From NCBI RefSeq assembly GCF_024199925.1, contig NZ_JANADR010000001.1, positions 868,001 to 932,000 of the forward strand: a stretch of 64,000 nt of DNA, read 5' to 3'. The DNA is from Bradyrhizobium sp. CCGUVB1N3. Lineage in GTDB: Bacteria > Pseudomonadota > Alphaproteobacteria > Rhizobiales > Xanthobacteraceae. Made by a program: the position numbers and the translations under genes. Below are positions 34,441 to 43,269 of this stretch, piece after piece. Below the pieces are notes generated by a model. It searched no databases. It was given only the letters and a program-made list of their open reading frames with translations, and was not told where the DNA came from. Positions within the stretch are counted from its first letter, which is position 1. Every line of letters starts with the position of its first letter.

Positions 34441-36059
34441 ATTGCCTTTTGCGGCTCCGCTGGCGGTCGGACATCTGCCGCGTGACGTTCCAGTTCTCGA
34501 GGTAGCCGATTGAGCACACTTTCCCAGTCCCCGGGTCGATGTTGGCGGAACAAGCGAACAGTCGGGTACCACGGACTATCTTCCTGCTCATAGAACCACC
34601 GCCAGTCCAGAATATGCGGCAGCAGAATCCAGGTCGGCTTGCCAAGTGCGCCTGCCATATGTGCGACCGCTGTATCCACGGTGATTACGAGATCCATTAC
34701 GCTCGCAGCAGCCGCTGTCTCCGCGAAGTTCGTCAGGAGAGGCTCCAAATCAACAACCCTGTCCTTCAGCTGTTCGAGTACCGGACGGTCGCTCGTGCGG
34801 GCCTCCTTTTGCAGGCTGAAGAGTTGGATGCCGGGAATCAGAAGGTTTGGTAGGAGAACTTCGCCCAACAGAGAGCGCTTCCGGTCATGCAGATGGCCGG
34901 GGTTTCCTGCCCAAACGACCCCGACTTTGAGGCCAGAGAATTTAGCGAGCCTCCGTTGCCAAGCAGCAACTTTTGCCGGGGCAGCCTTGAGATATGGTCG
35001 TTCTGCCGGGATCGTCTCGATGCTGGTACCAAGCTCATAGGCCAGGCTCATTAGCGGCACGTGCAGGTCGAACGGTGGCGCTGGCTCGTCACGCGAGATC
35101 ACGGTCACGTCGAGGCTGTCTCGTAGCAACTCGACCAATTGGGGCTGAGCCTGCAGAACGACCGGGCCTCCTGTTGCGGCAGCTGCAGGCACGAAGCGAG
35201 CAAAGTGCAAGGTGTCGCCAAGTCCTTGCTCGGCATGAATCAACAGGGTTCGGCCGTTGCGACATTCTCCTCTCCAGCGAGGGACATCGAATGCGCCAGG
35301 CCTGAACCTCGGAGCTGGGTGAGAATGCCTCCACTCGAACTCTCGAAAGCCCGCTTTGAGATCACCAGCCAGGAGGAGAAGCATTGCGTGATTGTAGTGA
35401 AGCATCGGGTCGCCAGGTCTAAGCTCAATTGCGCGACGGGATGTCGCTATTGCCGCCTGGCTCATGCCTAGATTGCTCAATGCCACGCCCAAATTCGTCG
35501 AGACTTCGGGTGAATTCGGATCGATGCTGATCGCTTTTCTGTAGATATCGACTGCGCCTTCGAAATCGTCTCTCTTGCTGTGAATGATCCCGAGGTTAAC
35601 GTACGCGCCGACGTTTTGCGGGGAGAGTTCAATTGCCTTTTGGCACGCTGCGCTCGCCTCATCCAGCCGTCCCTGCCGGGTCAACGCGGCCGCCAGGCTG
35701 GCTTGGACATCGGATCTGCCGGGCGCCGCCAAGGCGGCAAGTTGGTACATGGTGACCGCTTGATCTGTCCGCTCAAGCTTGAGCAGCAGACTGGCCATAA
35801 TCAGATAGGCTTCGAGATCGTCGGGCTGAATCTCTACCGCATGGCGGCATACCGATAGCGCTTCAGCAAGCTCTCCAACCTGTTCGAGCGCCAATGCGAG
35901 ATTGCGATGTCCCGGGCCAAATTGAGGAGCAAGGGTAATCAGTTCGCGATAGGCCTCGATGGCTTTGGCCAACTTGCCCTGATCCATCATGTGATTGCCA
36001 CGGTTCAGAAGGGCTACCATTGCTTCTGCGCGCGCGGCTTCTCTAGTTTGCCCTTTCAT
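34428..36059 (-). CDS. TPR protein with glycosyltransferase-like C-terminal domain
   Basis: A 543-aa protein with about seven TPR repeats in residues 13-250, each with the A-x3-Y/L...P pattern (for example NVGAYVNLGIIHSKRDDFEG), and a C-terminal region (about 265-530) resembling GT9/heptosyltransferase-type or GT41-associated domains: LLIHAEQGLGDTLHFARFVP, KVGVVWAGNPGH and LVITVDTAVAHMAGALGKPTW. Such TPR-glycosyltransferases may modify surface polymers or proteins; the substrate is unknown. No signal peptide. It stands alone, convergent with the aminotransferase. A related protein family is common in rhizobia. Confidence 0.82.
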   Translation of the reverse strand: MKGQTREAARAEAMVALLNRGNHMMDQGKLAKAIEAYRELITLAPQFGPGHRNLALALEQVGELAEALSVCRHAVEIQPDDLEAYLIMASLLLKLERTDQAVTMYQLAALAAPGRSDVQASLAAALTRQGRLDEASAACQKAIELSPQNVGAYVNLGIIHSKRDDFEGAVDIYRKAISIDPNSPEVSTNLGVALSNLGMSQAAIATSRRAIELRPGDPMLHYNHAMLLLLAGDLKAGFREFEWRHSHPAPRFRPGAFDVPRWRGECRNGRTLLIHAEQGLGDTLHFARFVPAAAATGGPVVLQAQPQLVELLRDSLDVTVISRDEPAPPFDLHVPLMSLAYELGTSIETIPAERPYLKAAPAKVAAWQRRLAKFSGLKVGVVWAGNPGHLHDRKRSLLGEVLLPNLLIPGIQLFSLQKEARTSDRPVLEQLKDRVVDLEPLLTNFAETAAAASVMDLVITVDTAVAHMAGALGKPTWILLPHILDWRWFYEQEDSPWYPTVRLFRQHRPGDWESVLNRLPRELERHAADVRPPAEPQKAIRQV

Positions 36060-36360
36060 ACCTGCCCTTTCCGGTTGGACGATTTGATCCGCACAGTGTG
36101 TTAAACGAGCGTGAGCCGCGTTTCGGGCAAACGATTATGCTTCGGCGCGCAAATTTGGCTCTGGGGCAGGTGGAGGTCACGGCCTTGGTTGCCGGGTCGC
36201 ATGCCGCCAGCCGCACATCCGCGGCCTGCGGTACCCACCCGAGGCGGGAGCCGTATGCCTTAATGGGCACGTACGGATCTGTGCGGAGGGCGTCCAGCAA
36301 TGGGCGTCCCTGCCGCTACCTGGCTTTCACCACGACGACTTTGCGAGAGTCGCCGGCTCC
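36060..36360. other. Intergenic region with intron remnant
   Basis: This 301-bp gap separates the TPR gene start from the rnd stop, both minus strand. The group II intron remnant (listed separately) occupies about 36241-36320. The rest shows no gene and probably includes the TPR promoter. Confidence 0.6.
36241..36320 (+). mobile_element. Remnant of a group II intron 3' end (domains V-VI)
   Basis: The plus strand has GAGCCGTATGCC...GGGCACGTACGGATC at 36248-36279: the domain V hairpin with its AGC triad and the paired CCGTA/TACGG lower stem, close to the domain V of bacterial introns such as Ll.LtrB. It is followed by a domain VI-like stem, GGGCGTCC / GGGCGTCCC, ending CGCTAC near 36319. The base that is normally the branch-point A (CCCTACC) reads G here (CCCTGCC). 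No maturase ORF is present. Identification is by motif memory, and the boundaries are approximate. Confidence 0.7.
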
Positions 36361-37509
36361 TTACGCCCGGGTGACGCCGATTACGCGGCCCTTGTCGATC
36401 GCGAGCGCGAGCTGGCCGTGCTTCAGCTTCAGGGCGGCGTCGCCGAACAGCTCGCGGCGCCAGCCGCGCAGCGCGGGCACGTCGGCCTCGTCGTCGGCCG
36501 CGATCTCTTCGAGATCGTCGACGGTGGCGATCACCTTGCTCGCCACCGCATGGCGCTCCGCGGTCATCCGCAGCAGCACCTTGAGCAGCTCGACGATCGC
36601 CGCGCCGTTGGAGTTGTTGCGCGGCTTCTCCAGCTTCGGCAGCTTCGAGAGGTCGCGCGCCAGCCCGCGCTCGACCGCGGCGACGATGTCCGCACCCCAC
36701 CTGGATTTTTCAAAACCCTTCGGCACCGAGCGCAGATGCGCGAGCTTCTCCAGCGTGGTCGGCGCGTGGGTCGCGATGTCGCTGATTGCCTCGTCGCGCA
36801 GCACGCGACCGCGCGGCACGTCGCGGCTTTGCGCTTCCTGCTCGCGCCACGCCGCGACCTCCATCAGCACCGCCAGGTCCTTCGGCTTGCGCACCCGGGT
36901 CTTGAGCCGCTCCCAGGCGCGCTCGGGGTGGAAGTCGTAGGTGCGGGGCGAGGTCAGGATCTCCATCTCGATCGAGACCCATTCGCTGCGGCGGCGCTTC
37001 TTCAGGTCGGCGTCGAGCGCGGCGAACACCTCGCGCAGGTGCGTGACGTCCGATACCGCATAGTGCATCTGCTCCTTCGTCAGCGGCCGGCGCGACCAGT
37101 CGGTGAAGCGATGGGTCTTGTCCGGCCGATGACCGGTGACCTTCTCGACGAGCTGGTCGTAGGCGATGCTGTCGCCATAGCCAAGCACCATGGCCGCGAC
37201 CTGGGTGTCGAACACCGGATGCGGGATGATGTTGGCCTGGTGCCAGATGATCTCGATGTCCTGGCGGGCGGCGTGGAAGACCTTCAGGATCTTCTCGTTG
37301 CCCATCAGCTCGAAGAACGGCTTGAGGTCGATGCCCTCCGCCAGAGCATCAATGACCACGGCCTCCTTCGGGCTCGCCATCTGCACCACGCACAGGAGCG
37401 GGTAGTAGGTGGTCTCGCGCAGGAACTCGGTATCGACGGTAATGACAGGATGCTCGGCCAGCCGGCTGCAGGCAGCGGCGAGCTCAGCGGTGGTGGTAAT
37501 CAGATCCAT
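36361..37509 (-). CDS. rnd: Ribonuclease D
   Basis: 3'-5' exoribonuclease for tRNA 3'-end processing, cytosolic. The 382-aa protein has the DEDD exonuclease domain (VDTEFLRE with D26 and E28; [19 protein letters not shown]) followed by an HRDC domain region (about residues 210-290). Length is typical. It is separated from the upstream small membrane ORF and the downstream TPR gene, so probably monocistronic. Confidence 0.95.
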   Translation of the reverse strand: MDLITTTAELAAACSRLAEHPVITVDTEFLRETTYYPLLCVVQMASPKEAVVIDALAEGIDLKPFFELMGNEKILKVFHAARQDIEIIWHQANIIPHPVFDTQVAAMVLGYGDSIAYDQLVEKVTGHRPDKTHRFTDWSRRPLTKEQMHYAVSDVTHLREVFAALDADLKKRRRSEWVSIEMEILTSPRTYDFHPERAWERLKTRVRKPKDLAVLMEVAAWREQEAQSRDVPRGRVLRDEAISDIATHAPTTLEKLAHLRSVPKGFEKSRWGADIVAAVERGLARDLSKLPKLEKPRNNSNGAAIVELLKVLLRMTAERHAVASKVIATVDDLEEIAADDEADVPALRGWRRELFGDAALKLKHGQLALAIDKGRVIGVTRA

Positions 37510-37654
37510 GAACGGCCCATGACACGTACATCAGCCGTTCTGCCGAAAGTGCTGTGATGTCAAGGGGGTTGGAACGAATTCGAGGCTTGATTTCGGCCGG
37601 AATCGCCGATGCCGGCCGCGGACGGGCCAATCCGCAGGCCGCGGACGCGAAATC

Positions 37655-37765
37655 CTACTCGTACCGGATCCGCTGCGACGGCTTCCGCCCGCAGGGCAGC
37701 GCCACCACGACCACGCACATGGCGAGCATCGCCAGTCCCAGGAACTCGAAAACCAACAGATCCAC
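37655..37765 (-). CDS. Small single-helix membrane peptide (36 aa)
   Basis: Too short for ordinary gene finders. The GTG start at 37763-37765 has GGGGGGAG six bases upstream. The protein MDLLVFEFLGLAMLAMCVVV continues into VALPCGRKPSQRIRYE: one hydrophobic helix (about 3-23) and a basic C-terminus, an N-out/C-in arrangement by the positive-inside rule. Good ribosome site and clean amphiphilic design support translation. Family and function unknown. Confidence 0.6.
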   Translation of the reverse strand: MDLLVFEFLGLAMLAMCVVVVALPCGRKPSQRIRYE

Positions 37766-37934
37766 GGCCAACTCCCCCCGAAAGATCGCTAGACTTGTCG
37801 GGGGTAAATTGACGGCCTGTTAATTGTCGTGGTTACCGGCGGAAGGGCGAGGCGGATGGTGGACGGGAGGTTAACGGCTGGCACCTGACCAGCGGGTGAA
37901 TCGCTCGACGCACAATGTGCTCGGCTGAGCACCC

Positions 37935-37965
37935 GCAAAAAAGCCCCGGACGATGCCGGGGCTTT
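37935..37965 (-). terminator. Intrinsic terminator downstream of the Omp gene
   Basis: A perfect 10-bp stem AAAGCCCCGG / CCGGGGCTTT with a 6-nt loop at 37940-37965. On the minus strand it is followed by a run of six U residues, so it is a classical terminator. It sits 22 bp after the Omp stop. Confidence 0.88.
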
Positions 37966-37987
37966 GATGTTCGAGCTGCAGATCGGA

Positions 37988-39562
37988 TCAGTACTTCGCG
38001 ACCACTGCGCCATCCGAGTTGAAGCGGTAGACGATCGAGGTGCTGATGGTCTGCACCCAGGGCTTGAACGTGATTGCAGTGCCCGGGTCGATGCCGCCGA
38101 ACGCCGGCAGCGTCGTCTGCGGCAGAGTAATCCGGTTGTAGAACGCTGACCGGTATTCGGTCTTCATGAACCAGCCCGGCGCGGAGATTCCGAAGATGTT
38201 CAGGCTGTTCTCGACGCCTCCGCCCACGAACCAGCCGTCACGACGGAACGAGGGTGTCGTGGCGAATGCCGAGATTGGGAGAAAAATGAAACTCTGAGTC
38301 GTCCCCGACCACTCGGACCCTGAGTAACCCGCGTTGACATAGGACAGGACATTCGGCGCGACCAGATAACCCAGCCTGACACCGGCGGCGTAACTGGTTC
38401 GCAGTTTCTCGGTACCCTCCGTATCCGGCATGTTCGGAGTGGCGAGCGAGCCACGAATGTCTCCGAACTGTCCGTCAGCGAAAACGCCGGCGACCCAGTT
38501 GCTGCCAAACTGCCAGTCGTAGCCGGCGCCAACGGTGCCGAACCACCCGCTGCCAGCCATCCGTTGGTCGCGCGTGAAGGGCGTGCCCGGCGCAAAGAAT
38601 GCAGCCGCAGCCGGCGAGGCGACGGCGTTGCTGTCGGCATTCCAGAGGCCGCCGCCGCCGCCACCGAAGGCGTAGAAGCCGGTCCAATGCGGCGCCGCGA
38701 TCCCAGCAGCTGCCTTCGTATACAGCCTCGGAGCCGAATCCGCGGCCCCAACCGTTCCCGTCGAGTTGAAGCGGTAGACCAGCGAGGTGCTGACGGTCTG
38801 CACCCACGGCTTGAATGTCACTGCCGCTACAGCAGGGCCGCCAGTTGGAATGAAAGTCTCGGGAAGCGTCGCGCGAGCGTAGTAAGCGGACCGATATTCG
38901 GTCTTCATGAACCAGCCAGGCGCCGAAATGCCGAAGATGTTCAGACTGTTTTCCACGCCACCACCGATGAACCAACCATCCCGATGGAAGGACGGCGTGG
39001 TGAGCAATGGAGTGCCAGCGAAGCGACCTCTAGTGAATGGATCCGAGAGCGTGGCACCTGACCAATCAGAGCCGGAATAGCCCGCATTGACGTAGGAAAG
39101 AACATTCGGCGCGACCAAAGTCCCGAGTCGCACACCCGCCGCATAACTTGTACGAAGCTTTACGCGTCCTGCCGGGAAAAAGTCGGACCAGGGGTCCGCG
39201 ATCGTACCGCTGATGTCTCCGAACTGTCCGTCAGCAAAGACGCCTGCCACCCAGTTGCCATTGAACTGCCAATCGTAACCCGCGCCAACCGTGCCGAACC
39301 AGCCGCTGCCGCCGAGGCGCTGGTCCCGCGACAATGCCGTGCCAGCCGGTCCAACGGCAGCGGGATCAATTCCAGAGCTGACAACGTTGCTGTCAGCCGC
39401 CCACAGGCCGCCACCGCCGCCGCCGAACACATAGAAGCCGGTCCAGCTCGGCGCGGCGACGGGCGCTGGCGCTTTTACATAGGGCGTGGCCGCGAGGTCG
39501 GCCGCCGAGGCCACCCCGGTCATTGCGGTGACCGCGCCCAGAGCGAGCAGAAGCTTTTTCAT
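37988..39562 (-). CDS. Tandem two-barrel outer membrane protein (Omp25/31-like)
   Basis: A 524-aa protein starting at ATG 39562 (GGGGATTTGAA upstream) with signal peptide MKKLLLALGAVTAMTGVASA. It consists of two homologous units, about 40-267 and 293-517, each opening WTGFY[VA]FGGGGGGLW and containing DQR[LM][GA]GSGWFGTVGAGYDWQF, YDWQF...NWVAGVFADGQFGDI and NSLNIFGISAPGWFMKTEYR, and each ending in a V/I-YRFNS strand. A single barrel of this family is usually 230-290 aa, so this is an internal duplication or gene fusion. It probably forms two 8-strand barrels. Role in the outer membrane unknown. Confidence 0.9.
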   Translation of the reverse strand: MKKLLLALGAVTAMTGVASAADLAATPYVKAPAPVAAPSWTGFYVFGGGGGGLWAADSNVVSSGIDPAAVGPAGTALSRDQRLGGSGWFGTVGAGYDWQFNGNWVAGVFADGQFGDISGTIADPWSDFFPAGRVKLRTSYAAGVRLGTLVAPNVLSYVNAGYSGSDWSGATLSDPFTRGRFAGTPLLTTPSFHRDGWFIGGGVENSLNIFGISAPGWFMKTEYRSAYYARATLPETFIPTGGPAVAAVTFKPWVQTVSTSLVYRFNSTGTVGAADSAPRLYTKAAAGIAAPHWTGFYAFGGGGGGLWNADSNAVASPAAAAFFAPGTPFTRDQRMAGSGWFGTVGAGYDWQFGSNWVAGVFADGQFGDIRGSLATPNMPDTEGTEKLRTSYAAGVRLGYLVAPNVLSYVNAGYSGSEWSGTTQSFIFLPISAFATTPSFRRDGWFVGGGVENSLNIFGISAPGWFMKTEYRSAFYNRITLPQTTLPAFGGIDPGTAITFKPWVQTISTSIVYRFNSDGAVVAKY

Positions 39563-39633
39563 TTCAAATCCCCAACCCCAATCAGTTTGGTAGGCTCCGC
39601 CGCGGTCGCGGCGGATCTTGCTGATCCGATTCA

Positions 39634-39744
39634 GATGCCCGTCGCATGGTCTTGCCGAAGCGCGGGCGGGATGAACAGGCCGAACGACGAGCTGTCGCCA
39701 AATCGGAAAAAACAGGAAGCGAAACTGGAAGGCGCGGGAAAAAG
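39634..39744 (-). repeat. Duplicated leader, copy near the Omp gene
   Basis: The minus-strand stretch upstream of the Omp gene is similar over about 110 bp to 42992-43108, upstream of the autotransporter. On the plus strand the shared pattern is CGGAAA..AC.GGAAG.GAAAC.GGAA...GGGAAA. It probably arose by segmental duplication and may carry a common promoter. Confidence 0.65.
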
Positions 39745-39765
39745 ATGCCTGTCCACCGGGAGGAA

Positions 39766-39985
39766 GGAGACGGATGGGCTGAACACGTAGTTCGTGCTCG
39801 TGTGATTGAAGTCGATCTCCGCGGCACCCGCACCCATGGTGATGGTAGCCGCGTTGATCGATCCAGGCGCCGACGCGGGGCTGGTAGCGTCGTTGCCGAT
39901 AATGAGCGTGCCGGAAGAGTTTGCGTTCTGGGCCAGCGTGATGTCGCCCGATCGCCATTCACTGTGACCGTCCCGCCTGACATGA
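39766..39985 (-). pseudogene. Remnant of an autotransporter passenger region
   Basis: A fragment with passenger-like sequence on the minus strand, split over two frames: SGGTVTVNG (39954-39980) and, after a one-base shift near 39957, SGDITLAQNANSSGTLIIGN and EIDFNHTSTNYVFSPSVS. The last segment closely matches FNHTSSNYVFAP in the intact neighbouring autotransporter. There is no barrel or start codon. I read it as debris of a paralog deleted by recombination. Confidence 0.7.
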
Positions 39986-40044
39986 AGGCCGGTGCCGCTT
40001 GCCGTTCTAATTCCGCAAACTTCATCATCCCGCTCTGCCAACGG

Positions 40045-42975
40045 CTACCAGACATAGCGTGCGACGGCCTTGCCGACGACGCTGCGCCGGGTGGTGGCGA
40101 GTTCAGAATCGATGCTGCCGCCCAGTGAGAAGCCGTTGCGCCAGGCGATCTCGGCGGCGCCGGTGAGCAGCGCGGAATCGTGGGCCTGGCTCGCGCCGTT
40201 CACGACGAAGCCTGACTGCGGCAACGTCTCGAATGTCGCGGTCGCCGTGCGCGCGACATCGAAATTGTGGGCCCAGGCCGTGCGGCCGCGCAGCGTCACG
40301 ATCGTATCCCCGGAAGAATAGGACCGATCGCTTCGCAGGCCGAGTTCGCTGCGCGAGGCCGTGACGTCCTTGCCGCCGTAGGCGAGCGCGAAGGTATTGG
40401 TCCCGGTCACGGCCTGCTCGCTGAAGCCCGGCAGAAACAGCGTGGTCGCCTGACCGGCAGCATAAGGCGTCAGCGCCACCCAGGACAGCTCGTAGCGATG
40501 ACCGGCCTCGACGCGGCCCGAGAGGGCGTTGGCATTGAAGCGGCCCTGCAGCCGGTCCAGACCGGCGATGGTCACCGTCCGATCGGTAGTGACGTCTTGC
40601 CAGCCATAAGCGAGCGCGCCGGCGAGATAAGTCTGGCCGAAATAGTGCCGCGCGAAGGCTCCGGCCTGGAACAGGTCGGAGTGGCCGCCACCAAGGCCGC
40701 TGTCGAGATTGAAGCTGGTGCCGCCGCCGCCAAGCGCGAAACCCACGATCGTGTCGGGCGAGAGACGATAGTCGGCGCCGGCGGCCACGGCGTAGGCATG
40801 GCTGCTCGTTGTGTGCGAGCCGACGATGGCATTGCCGTCCGCATTCTGCGCGCCGCCATAGCCGGCCGCCCACACGTTCCAGCGCGTGGCGAACTCCGCG
40901 CCAACCGGTGCCTTGTGCTGCATGGAGGCGAACGCGTCGCGCGCACTGCCGCGGCCGTCCGCGCCGCTTGCGTCAGCAAAGGCGAGGGCGCCGCCACCGG
41001 CTCCAACGTTGCCGAGATGGCCGAACGGATCGAGCATCGTCCCAACGAAGCTGTCCATCGCATCGAAGCTGACCTGCTGGACTCCGGTTGCATGCTCGCC
41101 GGACGCCTGAGTGAGGGCGTTGTTGAGATTGGCGCCGGTCAAGCCGAGCAGAGCGTTGAAGCCATTCGACGGGTTGGCGCCGGCGGTCAGCGCATTGTCG
41201 ATTCCGGCCGCGACGTTGCGCTGGTTGATGGTCGCGCCCGACAGCGACGGCGACAACAGCCCGGGATCGAGCGTCAGCAGCACGCTCGTTCCGCTGTAGG
41301 TCAGGCGCGCGTTCCGCGCGAGCCCTGTGCCGCTGAGCAGCACCGTGTCGAACGTGCCGCTCACCCCGCCCGTGCCTGTCAGGATGGTATAGGTCGTCGT
41401 CGACGACACACGGCTCAGCACTTGCACCGAGACGGTGCCGGCGAGTTGGGCGGTGCCCGTCACAGCCGCGCTGGTCGTGCTCGTTCCTGAAATCTGCACG
41501 AGATAGGTTGAGGCACTGCTCATGACGAGGCTGCCCTGGACGTTCAGGGTGCCCGTGCCATTCCAGCCGGGCGCAAGAATACCGTCATACATGTGGATGG
41601 TGCCGCCGACCGTACCGTCGCCAGCCAGCGTGCCTCCAGTCTGAATCGTCATCGCTGTCGAATTGGCGAGCGAGCCGGTCACCGCGAGCGTGCCGCCGTT
41701 GATGTAGGCGAGGCCGGTGAAGCCGCTGCTATCGGCAGTGACGCGTGTGACGCCGGCGTCCTGGATGATCTCGCCATTGCCTGCCAATGTTGGAGCAAAG
41801 ACATAGTTTGAGGAAGTGTGGTTGAACCTGACCGCTCCGGTCGGGATCATCCCGCTCTGAAACTGGACGAGCGATGCGTTGAGCGTGCCTGGCGCGGCCG
41901 CGGTCAGACCAGCGCCTGCGCCGATATCGATTTCGCCAAAGCTGCCAAAGCCCACAATGACTACACCGGAGGCGACGGTCACCGCGCCACCATTCGCGAT
42001 CGTCAGAAGGCTTTGGCCGCCACTGCCGCCGAAGCCCAGCACGAGGCCGTTCATCAACCAGGACGAGCCGGCGCCGTCGACAGTGATCGAGCCGTATCCT
42101 CCGGGCTGAAAGCCCACACAGGCGAAGCCGCTCGTGACGCTGGCGCCGTTCGTGATGGAGAGAGTGCCTTGCGCTTGCTCGCCGACTACAAAAAAGCCCG
42201 CCGAGGTCCAACTCGAGCCGGCGCCGTCGACGCTCACCGTTCCCTGGCCATTGAAGCCGATGCCAACACCACCGCTGCTCGTGACCTGGCCGCCGTTCGC
42301 GATGGTCAGGCTGCCAGATCCGGCATTTCCGACAATCAGCGTACTCGAGGTCGAGAAGGAAGAGCCGGCACCGCTGACGGTCAGATCGCCGTGCGCGCTG
42401 CTCGTGAGATCGCCAAGATACGCGTTCACGGCACTGACGCTGCCGCCCGACAGAACCTGCAGAGTGCCGCTGCCGGCGCGTCCGATCGAGATGTCGCCGA
42501 CGTTGATCCAGTTCGAGCCGGCGCCGGTAACGGTCACAGTGCCCGTGCTGCCCGCCTGAAAGCCGATAGCGGCATTTGAGTCGCTCAGGGTGCCGCCGTT
42601 CGTGATGGTGAGCTGCCCCGTCGCCGCTGCGCCGACATAGGTCGACAATGCGCTCGCCGCCGCGCCGCTGATCACGGTCGGGTTGGTCGAGACCTGGTCG
42701 ATGGTCACGGTGTCGGTCGCGTTTGGCACGCCGGGATTCCAGTTGCCGGAGTAGAACCAGTTCGAGGATGAGGCCCCCGTCCACACCGGATTTCCTGCCT
42801 CGGCCGGTTGCGCGAAGATCAAGGTGGGCAGCGCCGTCGACGCGAGCAGCAGCGAGAGCGAACGCGCGCGCGAGCCGTTCCTCCGCAGCGCACGGGGCGA
42901 TCTGAGAATGGAGCGGGAGAAAGGATGGGCCGGTTGTCGCGCTTGTCCTGTCGAGATCATCTGCATTTCCGTCAT
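40045..42975 (-). CDS. Autotransporter adhesin-type outer membrane protein
   Basis: A 976-aa type V secreted protein. A long signal peptide (about 1-60, cleavage near AEAG) is followed by a beta-helix passenger made of repeats around G-x-L-T-I-x-N-G-G and V-x-G-A-G-S-S-W (about 65-600), then an autotransporter barrel from about 690 to 976 (WNVWAAGYGGAQNADGNAIV at its start, terminal ARYVW). The many imperfect repeats suggest an adhesin or surface decoration. The start ATG 42975 is followed by several Met codons, so the exact start is uncertain. It has a duplicated leader upstream. Confidence 0.88.
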   Translation of the reverse strand: MTEMQMISTGQARQPAHPFSRSILRSPRALRRNGSRARSLSLLLASTALPTLIFAQPAEAGNPVWTGASSSNWFYSGNWNPGVPNATDTVTIDQVSTNPTVISGAAASALSTYVGAAATGQLTITNGGTLSDSNAAIGFQAGSTGTVTVTGAGSNWINVGDISIGRAGSGTLQVLSGGSVSAVNAYLGDLTSSAHGDLTVSGAGSSFSTSSTLIVGNAGSGSLTIANGGQVTSSGGVGIGFNGQGTVSVDGAGSSWTSAGFFVVGEQAQGTLSITNGASVTSGFACVGFQPGGYGSITVDGAGSSWLMNGLVLGFGGSGGQSLLTIANGGAVTVASGVVIVGFGSFGEIDIGAGAGLTAAAPGTLNASLVQFQSGMIPTGAVRFNHTSSNYVFAPTLAGNGEIIQDAGVTRVTADSSGFTGLAYINGGTLAVTGSLANSTAMTIQTGGTLAGDGTVGGTIHMYDGILAPGWNGTGTLNVQGSLVMSSASTYLVQISGTSTTSAAVTGTAQLAGTVSVQVLSRVSSTTTYTILTGTGGVSGTFDTVLLSGTGLARNARLTYSGTSVLLTLDPGLLSPSLSGATINQRNVAAGIDNALTAGANPSNGFNALLGLTGANLNNALTQASGEHATGVQQVSFDAMDSFVGTMLDPFGHLGNVGAGGGALAFADASGADGRGSARDAFASMQHKAPVGAEFATRWNVWAAGYGGAQNADGNAIVGSHTTSSHAYAVAAGADYRLSPDTIVGFALGGGGTSFNLDSGLGGGHSDLFQAGAFARHYFGQTYLAGALAYGWQDVTTDRTVTIAGLDRLQGRFNANALSGRVEAGHRYELSWVALTPYAAGQATTLFLPGFSEQAVTGTNTFALAYGGKDVTASRSELGLRSDRSYSSGDTIVTLRGRTAWAHNFDVARTATATFETLPQSGFVVNGASQAHDSALLTGAAEIAWRNGFSLGGSIDSELATTRRSVVGKAVARYVW

Positions 42976-42991
42976 TCAATTCGGCAGGCAC

Positions 42992-43108
42992 GACCGGGGC
43001 CTGTCTCATGTTTCTTTGACGGAAGGTGCGCGGAAAGGACAGATCGAGCAGCGCGTTGGCGCGAATTCGGAAATGACGGGAAGTGAAACAGGAAATGGTG
43101 GGAAAGAG
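42992..43108 (-). repeat. Duplicated leader, copy upstream of the autotransporter
   Basis: Partner of the repeat at 39634-39744. It lies immediately upstream of the autotransporter ATG, in a 294-bp gap that also has a short tandem ATGCGCAGCTG/ATGCGCAGCTT at 43140-43161. The similarity suggests shared control of the two surface-protein genes. Confidence 0.6.
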
Positions 43109-43269
43109 AGAGCTGGCCGCTAAGCTAGAGGGAAGAATCATGCGCAGCTGATGCGCAGCTTGCCTTTCGGAAATCGCCTTCCAGTATGACGCGACGAGCA
43201 TGGTCTTCGCCGCTCATGGCGCTCCAGGCGTCATCCGTCGCTATGCCGCCGCAAGATTCGTCTGCTCGG

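Noticed and set aside
41729..43201. A 490-aa frame in the autotransporter
   Set aside because: Arg-rich shadow frame of the passenger repeats. Its first 70 codons were useful only as a guide to the duplicated leader.
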